NCBI GenBank assembly: GCA_022614965.1
Contig: JAKEHO010000030.1
Location: 1-46,399 of the forward strand
Direction of reading: 5' to 3'
From: Gammaproteobacteria bacterium
GTDB lineage: Bacteria > Pseudomonadota > Gammaproteobacteria > JAKEHO01
Length of the DNA: 46,399 nt
Positions 35,358-45,768 of the stretch are shown one piece after another. Every line of letters starts with the position of its first letter. Positions within the stretch are counted from its first letter, which is position 1. The notes beneath the pieces were generated by a model that saw nothing but the letters and a program-made list of their open reading frames with translations, made no database searches and was not told the DNA's origin. The position numbers and the translations under genes are program-made.

Positions 35358-36754
35358 CCATGGTCCCCGACCGGGCTGTACCTGTCGCTTACGTAACTTT
35401 CGAATCGGGTGAATTGGCCAAGAAAGGTCAGCGGGATTGTTCCGATCGGCCCATTTCGTTGCTTGCCAACAATGATCTCGGCAAGACCTTTGTGGGGACT
35501 TTCCTCGTCATAAACTTCATCACGATAGATAAAGATAATGACATCCGCATCTTGTTCGATGGCGCCGCTTTCACGGAGGTCCGACATTACCGGGCGTTTG
35601 TTAGGTCGTTGTTCCAGACTTCGGTTGAGCTGTGACAGGGCTAATACCGGAATATTAAGTTCCTTAGCCAGCCCTTTCAGTGACCGGGAGATCTCTGATA
35701 TCTCCGTTGCACGATTTTCTTTGGTGCCTGGTACCTGCATAAGTTGCAAATAATCGATAACGATCAGATCTAAACCGTGTTCTCGAACAAGCCTACGGCA
35801 ACGAGAGCGCAGCTCACCGGGTGTCAGCGCAGCCGTGTCATCGATAAAGAGTTTTGCATCCGATAGTATGCCAACGGCCGATGTCAGACGGGGCCAATCC
35901 TCGTCATCCAGTTTGCCGCTTCGCACCTTGTGTTGATCAATGCGGCCGAGGGAGGACATCATGCGCATTGCCAGTTGCTCTCCCGGTGTTTCCATGCTGA
36001 AGATGGCGACGGAAAGCTTGTGTTTGATGGCTGCGTGCTCGGCGATGTTGACAGCAAAGGCTGTTTTTCCCATAGACGGTCTGCCAGCCACAATGATGAG
36101 GTCCGAGGGTTGCAGACCCGCCGTCAGGTCATCGAGGTCGTCAAAGCCTGTGGCCACGCCAGTGATCGGGTTATCCTGTTGAAACAAGGCATCAATTCGA
36201 TCAAGCGCATGTACGAGCAGATCCTTGATTGCCCGATAGCCGCGTCGCCCGCGGGCCTCCTGCTCAGCGATTTGGAACACCTGTCGTTCGGCAGCATCGA
36301 GAATTTCTTCGCTGCTTCGCCCCTCCGTATTAAAAGCACGGCTGGTGATTTCAGTACCCACGCGTACCAACTGGCGCAGTACAGAACTTTCCCGCACGAT
36401 GTTGGCATAGGCAGAGATGTTCGCGGCACTGGGTGTGTTCTGAGCTAATGCCGCAAGGTAAGGGAGTCCACCCGCCTCATCCAATTTATTGTTTTTCCCC
36501 AACCACTCGGACAGAGTCACGACATCACAGGGTTTGCCATCTTCAGCAAGTCCCGCAATGGCACGGAAGATTAAGCGGTGATCGCTGCGGTAAAAATCCT
36601 CTTCACTCAAACGCTCCGAGACATGGATCCAGGCATCATTGTCTAACATCAGACCGCCGAGGACGGACTGCTCAGCGGCTATGGAGTGGGGAGGGACCTT
36701 CAGTGCCTCAGTCGTCGCGTCGGACACGTATCCTGAAACGGCAGTCTTCTGCAT
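35354..36754 (-). CDS. dnaB: Replicative DNA helicase
   Basis: The hexameric helicase that unwinds DNA at the fork. The N-terminal DnaG-interaction domain opens with PPHSIAAEQSVLGGLMLD, and the RecA-like motor has GRPSMGKTA (Walker A), IVIDYLQLM (Walker B) and the arginine-finger region SDLRESGAIEQDAD. The ATG at 36754 (466 residues) follows GGAG by five bases; an in-frame TTG at 36790 is less likely. No intein is present. It lies between rplI and alr as in Pseudomonas. Confidence 0.97.
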   Translation of the reverse strand: MQKTAVSGYVSDATTEALKVPPHSIAAEQSVLGGLMLDNDAWIHVSERLSEEDFYRSDHRLIFRAIAGLAEDGKPCDVVTLSEWLGKNNKLDEAGGLPYLAALAQNTPSAANISAYANIVRESSVLRQLVRVGTEITSRAFNTEGRSSEEILDAAERQVFQIAEQEARGRRGYRAIKDLLVHALDRIDALFQQDNPITGVATGFDDLDDLTAGLQPSDLIIVAGRPSMGKTAFAVNIAEHAAIKHKLSVAIFSMETPGEQLAMRMMSSLGRIDQHKVRSGKLDDEDWPRLTSAVGILSDAKLFIDDTAALTPGELRSRCRRLVREHGLDLIVIDYLQLMQVPGTKENRATEISEISRSLKGLAKELNIPVLALSQLNRSLEQRPNKRPVMSDLRESGAIEQDADVIIFIYRDEVYDEESPHKGLAEIIVGKQRNGPIGTIPLTFLGQFTRFESYVSDRYSPVGDHG

Positions 36755-36921
36755 CAACGCTCCGGAGGACTCACCCGAATAGGCCACCAAGGCTTAAGGG
36801 CACTGTGCCCTAACATAGAATTGCTCTGAATGGTGCTTAAGACATCGTTTACGCCGCTTATGCTCGCCACGCACGCGTTCGGTGTAGGCGCCGGGGTGCG
36901 TCAAGTGGTTGTCGTCCTGCA

Positions 36922-37374
36922 TTAGCCTTCATCCGCTATGATGTTGAGCAGCACCTTCACATCGACGTCAGGATGCAGGTGAATGTCGAGTTGGTATTCG
37001 CCAACCTGCCGCAACGGGCCAGTCGGCAAGCGGACTTCATGCTTGCCGAGTTCAATGCCAAGCTCAGTGACCGCAGCCGCAATATCGGAAGTCCCCACGG
37101 ATCCGAAGAGCTTGCCTTCGCTGCCAACAGTCCTGGCAATGGTCACCACGAGGCTGCCAAAAGCCTCTGCGCGCGCCTTAGCCCTCTCCAGCGCCAGAGC
37201 CTCTGCTTTTTCAAGTTCGGCTCGCATGGCCTCAAACTTGGCCACGTTTTCTGGTGTCGCTGGAACTGCCTTGCCGGTTGGAATCAGATAGTTACGGCCA
37301 TGCCCGGGCTTCACGCGGACCTTCTCACCGAGACCACCTAGCCGATGTACTTTCTCAAGCAAAATGACTTCCAT
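36922..37374 (-). CDS. rplI: 50S ribosomal protein L9
   Basis: A 150-residue two-domain protein of the large subunit. The N-terminal signature HRLGGLGEKVRVKPGHGRNY and the central charged helix (about 45-75) are intact, as is the C-terminal domain. The ATG at 37374 sits seven bases after GAGG; a GTG one codon earlier is too close. It is separated from the upstream DUF2232 gene by 442 bp, unusual for this operon. Confidence 0.97.
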   Translation of the reverse strand: MEVILLEKVHRLGGLGEKVRVKPGHGRNYLIPTGKAVPATPENVAKFEAMRAELEKAEALALERAKARAEAFGSLVVTIARTVGSEGKLFGSVGTSDIAAAVTELGIELGKHEVRLPTGPLRQVGEYQLDIHLHPDVDVKVLLNIIADEG

Positions 37375-37816
37375 CACAACACCTCAATGTTGCGAGGGTA
37401 TTATCATACATTTGCACGCCGCTGAAAAACTGGCGACGGCATCGGCGAGCGATGAAGGGCCGGCCCCCATTTGAATTTGATCACCTAACTCTCTGATCGT
37501 TTGAGATAAAAACGCGGCTTGATCTGAATCGAATGTGATCGGATTTCGGGATCACAAAAGGTGCGCCCCACACGCCCAAGAAACGCCCTATTCATCGTAT
37601 CACGACTTTCGCACCTTTTTGCGATCCAGTGAGTGCATCAAGAACTGAGCTCGCAGGGGGCATTAAAAACGCACCCTGCGAGTATCGTACACGGACGTGC
37701 CATTGATTTGAAAAGAATCGCAATAACGAAAAGTCGAAGCGATCCGCAAGCCCTGTGCAAATTTGCCCTTCGCAGAAGCTCGGCTGAAAAAGCCATGGAA
37801 GGCCTTTTTCAGCATC
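37375..37816. other. structured spacer between the DUF2232 gene and rplI
   Basis: No gene is evident. Three inverted repeats stand out. AAAAGGTGCG at 37556-37565 is exactly inverted at 37610-37619. CTCGCAGGG at 37650-37658 pairs with 37674-37682. GCTGAAAAAG at 37783-37792 pairs with 37804-37813, directly past the DUF2232 stop. The spacer may hold an rplI promoter or leader, or a degraded insertion. Confidence 0.5.
37783..37813 (-). terminator. stem-loop after the DUF2232 gene, possible terminator or attenuator
   Basis: GCTGAAAAAG/CTTTTTCAGC forms a perfect 10-bp stem, extendable by a GC pair or two, starting four bases past the DUF2232 stop on the minus strand. The T-run lies inside the stem rather than after it, so intrinsic termination is unsure. 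Confidence 0.4.
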
Positions 37817-38749
37817 TCATGAATCCCCCTGAATATCCTCCTTTCCAGCACCGCTGCCCGGGCCAGCGCTGCCGCGAAAGTCCAACCAAGCATCCGCTAG
37901 CCCGACACAGGCCACCAGCAAGACCATCTGCGGCGGAGTCACCAACAACAGCACATACAAAGCCACCAGCCAAGCGACTGATCGGTTCTGCCTGGCGACA
38001 TAATGGTGAATGACCGCCAATCCTTGAAACAAATACATCGTCACCGCTACAAACAGGACATCGCGGAGCAACAAGTGTGTGACACCGTCAACGATGAACA
38101 CGAGGCCAAGCGTTACAGCAAGCAGCAACGCCAGGAACCGTGGAAGACGCAACGTATAAAATTCGGCCTTGAAGCCACCAGGGTTATACAGAATGGCCTG
38201 CCACCAACGTGCGGTAATTAAATTCACCATCAAACCCAACGTGATCGCGGCTGCCACCATTCCATTCATATAGGGCGCGGCGCGTTCAATGACTACATCG
38301 TTGACGAGGTCGCCCCGTGTATAGCCGGCACTTTGGATAATGGCTTGGAGCCACGCTCGCCACCAGATTGCTGGGTCACCCGTAGCTACATACATGCTGA
38401 CAACAAAAAGCGCCGCCAATGTGCCGACTGCCAACAGCACAGTGTTTTGGGAGCGTGCAACGCGCAAAACCAGCGCACATAACCACACAGGTATCCACAC
38501 CCCAAGCGCAAGCGACAAGGCCAACAACGGCCACTGGAGTGCCGCCCACGCCAGTATGCCGGTGAGCAGCAGGCTCGCCACGATAATCTGCAAGCCATAT
38601 GAGGCACCGCGCGCCAATGTTACAAGACCGACGGGAACGCCACTCAGGTAGCCAATAGGGGGTAAAAAAAGAGTGAGGATGGCACACAAAGTTGTAACGC
38701 CTACCGCCTGCGTACGGCCACGCATGATGTGGGCGGCGATTGTGTGCAC
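37817..38749 (-). CDS. DUF2232 membrane protein
   Basis: A 310-residue protein with about eight transmembrane helices, encoded between rpsR and rplI, where gammaproteobacteria such as Pseudomonas carry a DUF2232 gene. It is related in layout to YybS-type substrate-binding membrane domains, but no function is established. The GTG start at 38749 is kept because it yields the family-like opening MHTIAAHIMRGR; an ATG eight codons later lacks a better ribosome site. The short C-terminus is Gly/Asp-rich. Confidence 0.8.
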   Translation of the reverse strand: MHTIAAHIMRGRTQAVGVTTLCAILTLFLPPIGYLSGVPVGLVTLARGASYGLQIIVASLLLTGILAWAALQWPLLALSLALGVWIPVWLCALVLRVARSQNTVLLAVGTLAALFVVSMYVATGDPAIWWRAWLQAIIQSAGYTRGDLVNDVVIERAAPYMNGMVAAAITLGLMVNLITARWWQAILYNPGGFKAEFYTLRLPRFLALLLAVTLGLVFIVDGVTHLLLRDVLFVAVTMYLFQGLAVIHHYVARQNRSVAWLVALYVLLLVTPPQMVLLVACVGLADAWLDFRGSAGPGSGAGKEDIQGDS

Positions 38750-38782
38750 GACTAATGTTTTAAGGGCTTATCAAACAGTCCC

Positions 38783-39007
38783 TTAATGTGAGTCACAATA
38801 GCCTAACAGGGCGAGAAAGCGCGCCCGCTTTATCGCCTTCGCCAATTGGCGCTGATACCTTACTTTGGTGCCGGAGATCCGGCTCGGCAGGATTTTCCCC
38901 GTTTCATTGACGTAGTCTTTCAACGTATTGAGATCTTTATAATCGATCTCCTTCACGCCCTGTACGGTGAACCTGCAATACCGCTTGCGTCTGAAATAAC
39001 GTGACAT
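38783..39007 (-). CDS. rpsR: 30S ribosomal protein S18
   Basis: A small-subunit protein of 74 residues that pairs with S6 on the platform. [11 protein letters not shown] at the start and the RRISGTK-like [29 protein letters not shown] segment are diagnostic. The ATG at 39007 has GAGGA upstream; an ATG five codons earlier is not conserved. It follows rpsF by 55 bp. Confidence 0.97.
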   Translation of the reverse strand: MSRYFRRKRYCRFTVQGVKEIDYKDLNTLKDYVNETGKILPSRISGTKVRYQRQLAKAIKRARFLALLGYCDSH

Positions 39008-39062
39008 GCTGGTTGTCCTCACATTCTCAAACGATCCGTGGCAGCGCTAGCTTACCCCTTGT

Positions 39063-39530
39063 TTAGTCCGCCGCCTCCGCGCCATGTTCATCCTCGACCA
39101 TTGTGTCATAGGGGGTATTCAAATCGCCCTCCTCGTCATCCAGATTGTTACTGGTGAGATCCTCATCACTGATGTTGGCCGCCCTCTCGGCCAAATTCTC
39201 CTCCGCCTCTTCCTTCAATTTGGCAAGTAAGGAAGGTTCTGTTATGGCTTCATTTCGCCGAATCACGAGGTTGCGGATCACCGCGTCGCTAAATCGGAAC
39301 GCACTGGTTAATTCCGCGAGCGATTCGTTGTCACACTCAATATTCATGAGGACGTAATGTGCCTTGTGAACCTTGTTAATCTGAAAGGCGAGCTGCCGCC
39401 GGCCCCAATCTTCGAGACGGTGAATATGCCCCGCTCTGGATTCGATCATCGACCGGTACCGCTCGATCATCGCAGGTACCTGTTCACTCTGGTCTGGATG
39501 GACCAGGAACACGACCTCGTAGTGTCGCAT
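39063..39530 (-). CDS. rpsF: 30S ribosomal protein S6
   Basis: A small-subunit protein, 155 residues, beginning [19 protein letters not shown]. The [22 protein letters not shown] segment is typical. The C-terminus is a long acidic tail (about 115-155), as in enterobacterial S6, where glutamates are added by RimK. Two adjacent ATGs exist; AGGAG stands only two bases before the first and five before the second (39530), which favours the second. Confidence 0.96.
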   Translation of the reverse strand: MRHYEVVFLVHPDQSEQVPAMIERYRSMIESRAGHIHRLEDWGRRQLAFQINKVHKAHYVLMNIECDNESLAELTSAFRFSDAVIRNLVIRRNEAITEPSLLAKLKEEAEENLAERAANISDEDLTSNNLDDEEGDLNTPYDTMVEDEHGAEAAD

Positions 39531-39627
39531 CATAGCTCCTTTCGGTCTCAAGCAGCCTTCCGTACCTAGACGGTAAGGCAAGGAGAAATAGAATGGCTAT
39601 CCTCGATAAAGCGGCGGATATTCTAGT

Positions 39628-40404
39628 TTATGGCCCGTTGTCTTGCAATTTTGCACTTTGAGCCCGCCGTTGCCGTAACGCCTCAAACAAACAGACACCG
39701 CTTGCCACAGCGACGTTGAGACTCTCCACCGTGCCATGCATAGGCAGGTGTACGAGCAGGTCACAGTGTTCACGGGTCAGCCGTCTAAGCCCCCTGCCCT
39801 CCGCGCCCAAAACCAACGCCAGCGGCAAAGTGAGGTCTGCATCATAAAGATTTTCGGCTGCATCGACGGTCGCACCCACAAGCCACAAGCCCGCCTCTTG
39901 CAAGCGCCTAAGCGCCCGTGCCAAGTTTGACACCTGCACTAAGGCCACGCTATCCGCTGCCCCGCTCGCAACCTTATGCACGGCAGCGGTGAGGCCCGAG
40001 GCGCGATCTCGGGGGATCACCACACCATCGACACCGGCTGCATCCGCCGTCCTCAGACAGGCACCCAAGTTATGTGGATCCAGTACACCGTCCAGCACGA
40101 GCAACAAGGGTCGTTGCGAGAGATTATCGAGAAGGCGCATCAAATCGGCATCACCACGCACTCGCGCCCGCTTTCGGCGCAGCACCACCCCCTGATGGCG
40201 TCCGTGATCAGTCAAACGGTCAAGGGTTTTGCGCGGCACTCGATGCACCGGCAGCCCGTTTGCTTCTGCAAGATGGACGAGCTCCATGACTCCCGATACC
40301 CGTTCGCCTTGCTGAACCCAAAGTTCGAGCGCCCACTCAAGAGACCCCTTAAGCGCATGCCTTACGGCGTGAACGCCATAGATGGTTTCATCAGTGCGGG
40401 GCAT
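39628..40404 (-). CDS. rlmB: 23S rRNA (guanosine-2'-O-)-methyltransferase RlmB
   Basis: A SpoU-family enzyme that methylates G2251 of 23S rRNA. The 258 residues start with the substrate-binding domain (ETIYGVHAVRHAL) and contain the three SpoU motifs: LDGVLDPHNLGACLRTADAAG, LVLGAEGRGLRRL and LPMHGTVESLNVAVA, which form the trefoil-knot SAM site. The ATG at 40404 is used; a TTG precedes it. It starts eight bases after rnr, and the rnr-rlmB pair is conserved in E. coli. Confidence 0.96.
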   Translation of the reverse strand: MPRTDETIYGVHAVRHALKGSLEWALELWVQQGERVSGVMELVHLAEANGLPVHRVPRKTLDRLTDHGRHQGVVLRRKRARVRGDADLMRLLDNLSQRPLLLVLDGVLDPHNLGACLRTADAAGVDGVVIPRDRASGLTAAVHKVASGAADSVALVQVSNLARALRRLQEAGLWLVGATVDAAENLYDADLTLPLALVLGAEGRGLRRLTREHCDLLVHLPMHGTVESLNVAVASGVCLFEALRQRRAQSAKLQDNGP

Positions 40405-40412
40405 CAATCGAT

Positions 40413-42680
40413 CTACCTTGCTGATCGGCGACGCTGGTATCGCCCGCGCGACACGCGGCGCTTTTTCCTTCGCACGCCACCCGTGTTTGTTCCGCTCTCG
40501 ACAAGCTCAAAGTCAATTTTTCTCTCATCCAGATTAACACGCGCCAGTTTCACCTTGAGCCGGTCGGCCAAACGGTAGGCCTTCCCTGCCCGTTCTCCCC
40601 TGAGCACGTGACGGGCGGGATCAAAATGATAGTAGTCGCTTGGCAGAGCCGTGACATGGACGAGACCTTCCACGTAGATCGCATCAAGCTCGACAAAGAG
40701 CCCAAAGGACGTCACCGTAGTAACCATCCCATCAAAGATCTCCCCAACCCTGTTTAACATGAATTCGCACTTCAGCCATTGCACCGCATCTCGGGTCGCC
40801 TCGTCCGCCCGTCGCTCCGTCACAGAGCAATGTTCCCCCAGCACCCGCATCGCATCCCAATGATAGGGGAATTCGACCGTGGGATAGCCTCTCCCCTGGT
40901 GACGGATCGCCCGATGGACCAGAAGATCCGGATAGCGGCGAATTGGCGAGGTGAAATGTGTGTACGCATCGAAGCCAAGGCCGAAGTGGCCAATATTCTG
41001 TGGGCTGTAAATGGCCAGCTCCAGGCTCCGTAACAGCACCGACTCTATCAAGTGAGCATCGGGGCGCTCTCGAACGCGCTCGATCAACCTTGCATAGTCC
41101 TTGGCCTTAGGCTTCTTGCCACCACCAAGACGCAGATCAAACTCGGCGAGAAAGGCGTGCAGGTCCGCCAATTTCTCATCACTTGGCGCATCGTGAACTC
41201 GGAACAGGGTTGGCAGCTTATGCTTCTGAAGAAACCTTGCCGTTGCCACATTGGCTGCCAGCATGAACTCCTCGATCATGCGATGGGCATCATTGCGAAT
41301 CAATGGAGTGATCTCCTCGACCCGTCCATCATCATTGATAAGGATCCGTGTCTCGGTCGTATCGAAATCGATGGCACCGCGCACGCGCCTCAGTGCGGCT
41401 AACAGACGATAGAGTGCATAAAGAGAATCCAACGGCGCTATCAGCATTCGGTATTTCTGGCGCAATCGCCTATCGCCCTCGACGAGCATCCCGGCAACCT
41501 CGGTGTAGGTCAGTCGGGCGGCCGAGCGCATGATGGCTTCAAAAAACCGGACGCGCTGAGTCTGACCCTTGCCATCAAGCGAAAGCTCACACACCATACA
41601 GAGTCGATCCTGCCCTGGATTTAAAGAGCAGAGCCCATTCGACAAAACTTCGGGCAACATGGGGATCACCCGATCGGGGAAATACACCGAGTTACCGCGC
41701 TCGCTCGCCTCCTCGTCCAATGCTGTACCGGGGAGGACGTAATGGGACACATCCGCAATCGCCACAAGCAAACGCCAGCCGCGACCCGCGCGCTCACAAT
41801 AGACAGCGTCATCGAAATCACGGGCGTCCTCCCCATCAATGGTCACCAGCGGCAAGTCACGCAGGTCCTCCCGCGCCCGTGCAATGTCACCCGGGATGAT
41901 CTCACCCAAATCGTGCGTCTCTCTGACGACGGCCTCCGGCCAATCACGAGGCAGATCGTGCGCGCGAATGGCGATATCGACCGCCATGCCGGGTGCCATA
42001 TGATCCCCAATGACTTCTTTGACGCGCCCAATGGGCTGGCGGTGCCGTTCGGGCTGCTCGACGATCTGGGCCAGCACGATCTGGCCGCTACGGGCACCCG
42101 CAGCGGCATTGCCTGGGATAAGGAGATCCTGGTGAATACGTTTGTTGTCAGGAACTACAAACCCGATGCCACTCTCTTGAAAGTAGCGCCCCACCACCTG
42201 CTGGTTGCTCCGCTCCAGCACTTCGACGAGCGCACCGAGCCGCCGTCCGCGATGATCGATCCCCGCAACATGAACCACGGCGCGATCACCGTGAAGCAGG
42301 CTGCGCATCTCCTTGGCGGAGAGGAACAGATCCGGACTCCCGTCATCGGGGACCAGAAAGCCATACCCGTCCGCGTGGCCGATGATGCGCCCGCGCACAA
42401 GGTCCATCCTCAAAGCGAGTCCGTACTCGCCCCGGCGGTTTTCAATCAGCTGTCCGTCCTGTGCCATGGCTCGAAGGGTTGCGCGCAAGGAAGCCATCCG
42501 CTGCTGCCCGCGCAGCGCAAACGCCCGGGCGATATGCTGCAGTGAGCATGGGCCTCCATGCTCGCGGAGATACTGCAAGACGACGTCAGGGGTGGGAGGA
42601 GATCCTAAGAGGCTTTTAGCTCTGCTTGCTCGGCGGCTTCGGGCGGAGCGGTTTTTTGATGAGAGTTTCCGCATTGACAT
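40413..42680 (-). CDS. rnr: Ribonuclease R
   Basis: A processive 3'-5' exoribonuclease that degrades structured RNA. The 755 residues show an N-terminal winged-helix region, cold-shock domains, the RNB catalytic domain with acidic residues in TIDGEDARDFDDAVY, and a C-terminal S1 domain (GEIFDGMVTTVTSFGLFVEL) followed by a basic tail rich in Arg and Lys. Length and order match RNase R rather than RNase II. Its start codon overlaps the -35 box of the opposing tRNA-Leu promoter. Confidence 0.96.
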   Translation of the reverse strand: MSMRKLSSKNRSARSRRASRAKSLLGSPPTPDVVLQYLREHGGPCSLQHIARAFALRGQQRMASLRATLRAMAQDGQLIENRRGEYGLALRMDLVRGRIIGHADGYGFLVPDDGSPDLFLSAKEMRSLLHGDRAVVHVAGIDHRGRRLGALVEVLERSNQQVVGRYFQESGIGFVVPDNKRIHQDLLIPGNAAAGARSGQIVLAQIVEQPERHRQPIGRVKEVIGDHMAPGMAVDIAIRAHDLPRDWPEAVVRETHDLGEIIPGDIARAREDLRDLPLVTIDGEDARDFDDAVYCERAGRGWRLLVAIADVSHYVLPGTALDEEASERGNSVYFPDRVIPMLPEVLSNGLCSLNPGQDRLCMVCELSLDGKGQTQRVRFFEAIMRSAARLTYTEVAGMLVEGDRRLRQKYRMLIAPLDSLYALYRLLAALRRVRGAIDFDTTETRILINDDGRVEEITPLIRNDAHRMIEEFMLAANVATARFLQKHKLPTLFRVHDAPSDEKLADLHAFLAEFDLRLGGGKKPKAKDYARLIERVRERPDAHLIESVLLRSLELAIYSPQNIGHFGLGFDAYTHFTSPIRRYPDLLVHRAIRHQGRGYPTVEFPYHWDAMRVLGEHCSVTERRADEATRDAVQWLKCEFMLNRVGEIFDGMVTTVTSFGLFVELDAIYVEGLVHVTALPSDYYHFDPARHVLRGERAGKAYRLADRLKVKLARVNLDERKIDFELVESGTNTGGVRRKKRRVSRGRYQRRRSAR

Positions 42681-42702
42681 TAGGTGGGCCTGTGGTTAAA
42701 GT
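42674..42702 (+). promoter_or_regulatory. sigma-70 promoter for tRNA-Leu
   Basis: A perfect TTGACA (42674-42679), a 17-base spacer and TAAAGT (42697-42702), followed by a GC-rich discriminator of the stringently controlled type, 13 bp before tRNA-Leu. The -35 box overlaps the rnr start region. Confidence 0.8.
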
Positions 42703-42715
42703 CCGCCGTTCTCGC

Positions 42716-42802
42716 GCCGAGGTGGCGAAATTGGTAGACGCGCTAGCTTCAGGTGCTAGTGGGGGTAACCCCGTGGAGGTTCAAGTCCTCTCCTCGGCAC
42801 CA
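42716..42802 (+). tRNA. tRNA-Leu(CAG), CCA encoded
   Basis: The 87-nt class II tRNA has acceptor strands GCCGAGG/CCTCGGC, an anticodon stem CTAGC/GCTAG with loop TTCAGGT (anticodon CAG, reading CUG), a long variable arm (GGGGGTAACCCC) and a T-arm with GGTTCAAGTCC. It lies between rnr and purA on the opposite strand. Confidence 0.97.
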
Positions 42803-42889
42803 GTCGCTGCCCACACTTCCCGGATACTGTATAAAGCTTTGCCAATCAACGCCTTCTGCATGCCGAGGTGACTGCGAATTGATCGGCAT

Positions 42890-44197
<1,308 letters not shown>

Positions 44198-44242
44198 CTA
44201 CCAAAGGTGTGCACAAATCCGGCGAATTTTCGCGCACGGGAC

Positions 44243-45427
44243 TCAGAGCAGAATCACCACCCAGCGTCCATTCTGAAGCAGTAGCTGCCGGTCGCACGCC
44301 ATCTCGGCCGCCCCCCCCGTTTGACCGGGAAGGGCACAAATGACCCGCTCGCCTTGCTGCCGAAGCCGCTCGATGGCCTCAGCAAGCAATGGGTCTTCGC
44401 TAGACGGTGCGAAGATCCCGCGCCGCGCGGCACCTACCTCGGGGGCCAGTGCCACTAAAGCCTTAAGGTCAACTGTGCTGAAACCGGTTGCAGGGCGTGC
44501 GCGGCCGAAGGCCTGACCAATGTCATCGTATCGCCCGCCGAGCGCTATGGCCTGACCTCGCCCCGGTACGTAGGCAGCAAAGATCACACCCGTGTGATAG
44601 TGGTATCCGCGCAGTTCTGCCAGATCAAAATTCAAGGGCGCATGGGCCATGCGTTGGCTGACGAGGGAGGCTATCCGTTTAAGATCAGTAAGGCTCTGGC
44701 GTACCGGCTTACTCGCTTTCCTTAATGCGCGCTCAGCATCTTCGAGTACCCCAAGGTCGCCGTTTAAGTTGACAAGGCTGACCAACATCTCCCGGACATC
44801 CGCCGCCACCGACCACTGATCCAGCCGAGCCCGAACCTCCGGTGCTGCCTTACGCTGAAGGGCGTCAAACAACACACTCTGGTCGCCCGGGTTGAGTTGT
44901 GCCTGACGTACAAGGCCACGGAATATCCCCATGTGCCCGAGATCGACATGCACATCGGCAATACCTGCGAGTTTCAATGTTTCCAACATCAAACACAAAA
45001 CTTCTGCGTCGCTCTCGACACCTGCATGCCCGTACAATTCGGCGCCCACCTGGTAGGGGCTGCGAGAACCACCGGAGCCGTCGGGGCGGGTATGCAGCAC
45101 GGTGCCGAGATAACATAAGCGCGTCGGCACATCGCGTTTCAGCTGGTGGGCATCAATGCGGGCCACCTGCGGCGTCATATCGGCACGTACCCCCATCGAC
45201 CGACCTGTTAATTGATCGATGAGCTTGAAGGTCTGCAGGTCAAGGTCCTTGCCTGTACCCGTCAACAGGGATTCCAGATACTCAATCAATGGGGGAATGA
45301 CGAGCTCGTATCCCCAGCTTGTATAGAGATCAATAAGGGCCCGGCGTAGCGTTTCAAGCCGGGCGGCTTGACCTGGCAACACCTCCTCGATGCCTTCCGG
45401 TAAGAGCCAGCGATCCTCAGTTCTCAT
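44243..45427 (-). CDS. hisZ: ATP phosphoribosyltransferase regulatory subunit HisZ
   Basis: A 394-residue HisRS-like protein without the tRNA-binding C-terminal domain, which activates the short HisG in histidine synthesis. [23 protein letters not shown] opens the protein, and the motif 2-like and [15 protein letters not shown] regions keep the class II fold while aminoacylation residues differ. Its presence implies a short-form HisG elsewhere. Position between the DUF2065 gene and purA is usual in many proteobacteria. Confidence 0.93.
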   Translation of the reverse strand: MRTEDRWLLPEGIEEVLPGQAARLETLRRALIDLYTSWGYELVIPPLIEYLESLLTGTGKDLDLQTFKLIDQLTGRSMGVRADMTPQVARIDAHQLKRDVPTRLCYLGTVLHTRPDGSGGSRSPYQVGAELYGHAGVESDAEVLCLMLETLKLAGIADVHVDLGHMGIFRGLVRQAQLNPGDQSVLFDALQRKAAPEVRARLDQWSVAADVREMLVSLVNLNGDLGVLEDAERALRKASKPVRQSLTDLKRIASLVSQRMAHAPLNFDLAELRGYHYHTGVIFAAYVPGRGQAIALGGRYDDIGQAFGRARPATGFSTVDLKALVALAPEVGAARRGIFAPSSEDPLLAEAIERLRQQGERVICALPGQTGGAAEMACDRQLLLQNGRWVVILL

Positions 45428-45432
45428 GGCCG

Positions 45433-45618
45433 TTAACGCAAGTAATAGAGCATCAGCACGCCTATCAACATGCTGGTCAGCCCGATAAAGCGCAAGGTGG
45501 CGTCGTTAAGTCCAACTGCCATCATCAATGCCTTGCGCAAGGCTTCTGGATTAATAAATGGCATGATCCCCTCAAGTACCAAGAGCAGGGCAATCGCGGT
45601 CAGCAAGTCATGCCACAT
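45433..45618 (-). CDS. DUF2065 (YjeT-like) small membrane protein
   Basis: A 61-residue protein with two hydrophobic helices separated by a short loop ([25 protein letters not shown] and [17 protein letters not shown] shown in part). It matches YjeT in size, pattern and location after hflC. The ATG at 45618 is chosen over a TTG eight codons earlier. Function unknown; membership of the hfl neighbourhood suggests a membrane quality-control link. Confidence 0.82.
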   Translation of the reverse strand: MWHDLLTAIALLLVLEGIMPFINPEALRKALMMAVGLNDATLRFIGLTSMLIGVLMLYYLR

Positions 45619-45720
45619 TCCTGCCCCGCGCGGGTTCGTCAAGTTCCATGGCCACCGTGCTATGCCGAGACGTCAGGTCTGTAGCTAGGGTCTCCCGAAA
45701 CAGGAGCCGGGTGCCGCCGC

Positions 45721-45744
45721 AAAAAAGCCGGGAATCACCCCGGC
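45721..45744 (-). terminator. intrinsic terminator after hflC
   Basis: On the minus strand GCCGGG-GTGATT-CCCGGC is followed at once by six T residues, a textbook rho-independent terminator 24 bp past the hflC stop. It separates hflC from the DUF2065 gene. Confidence 0.85.
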
Positions 45745-45768
45745 ACGGAGCCTCAGTTCGCGGGACCA

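Noticed and set aside
41742..42545. Plus-strand open frame of about 267 codons
   Set aside because: It is antisense to rnr, whose residues are conserved throughout the same interval.
42861..42888. Intrinsic terminator for purA
   Set aside because: The 6-bp stem has a 16-base loop and no T-run follows.
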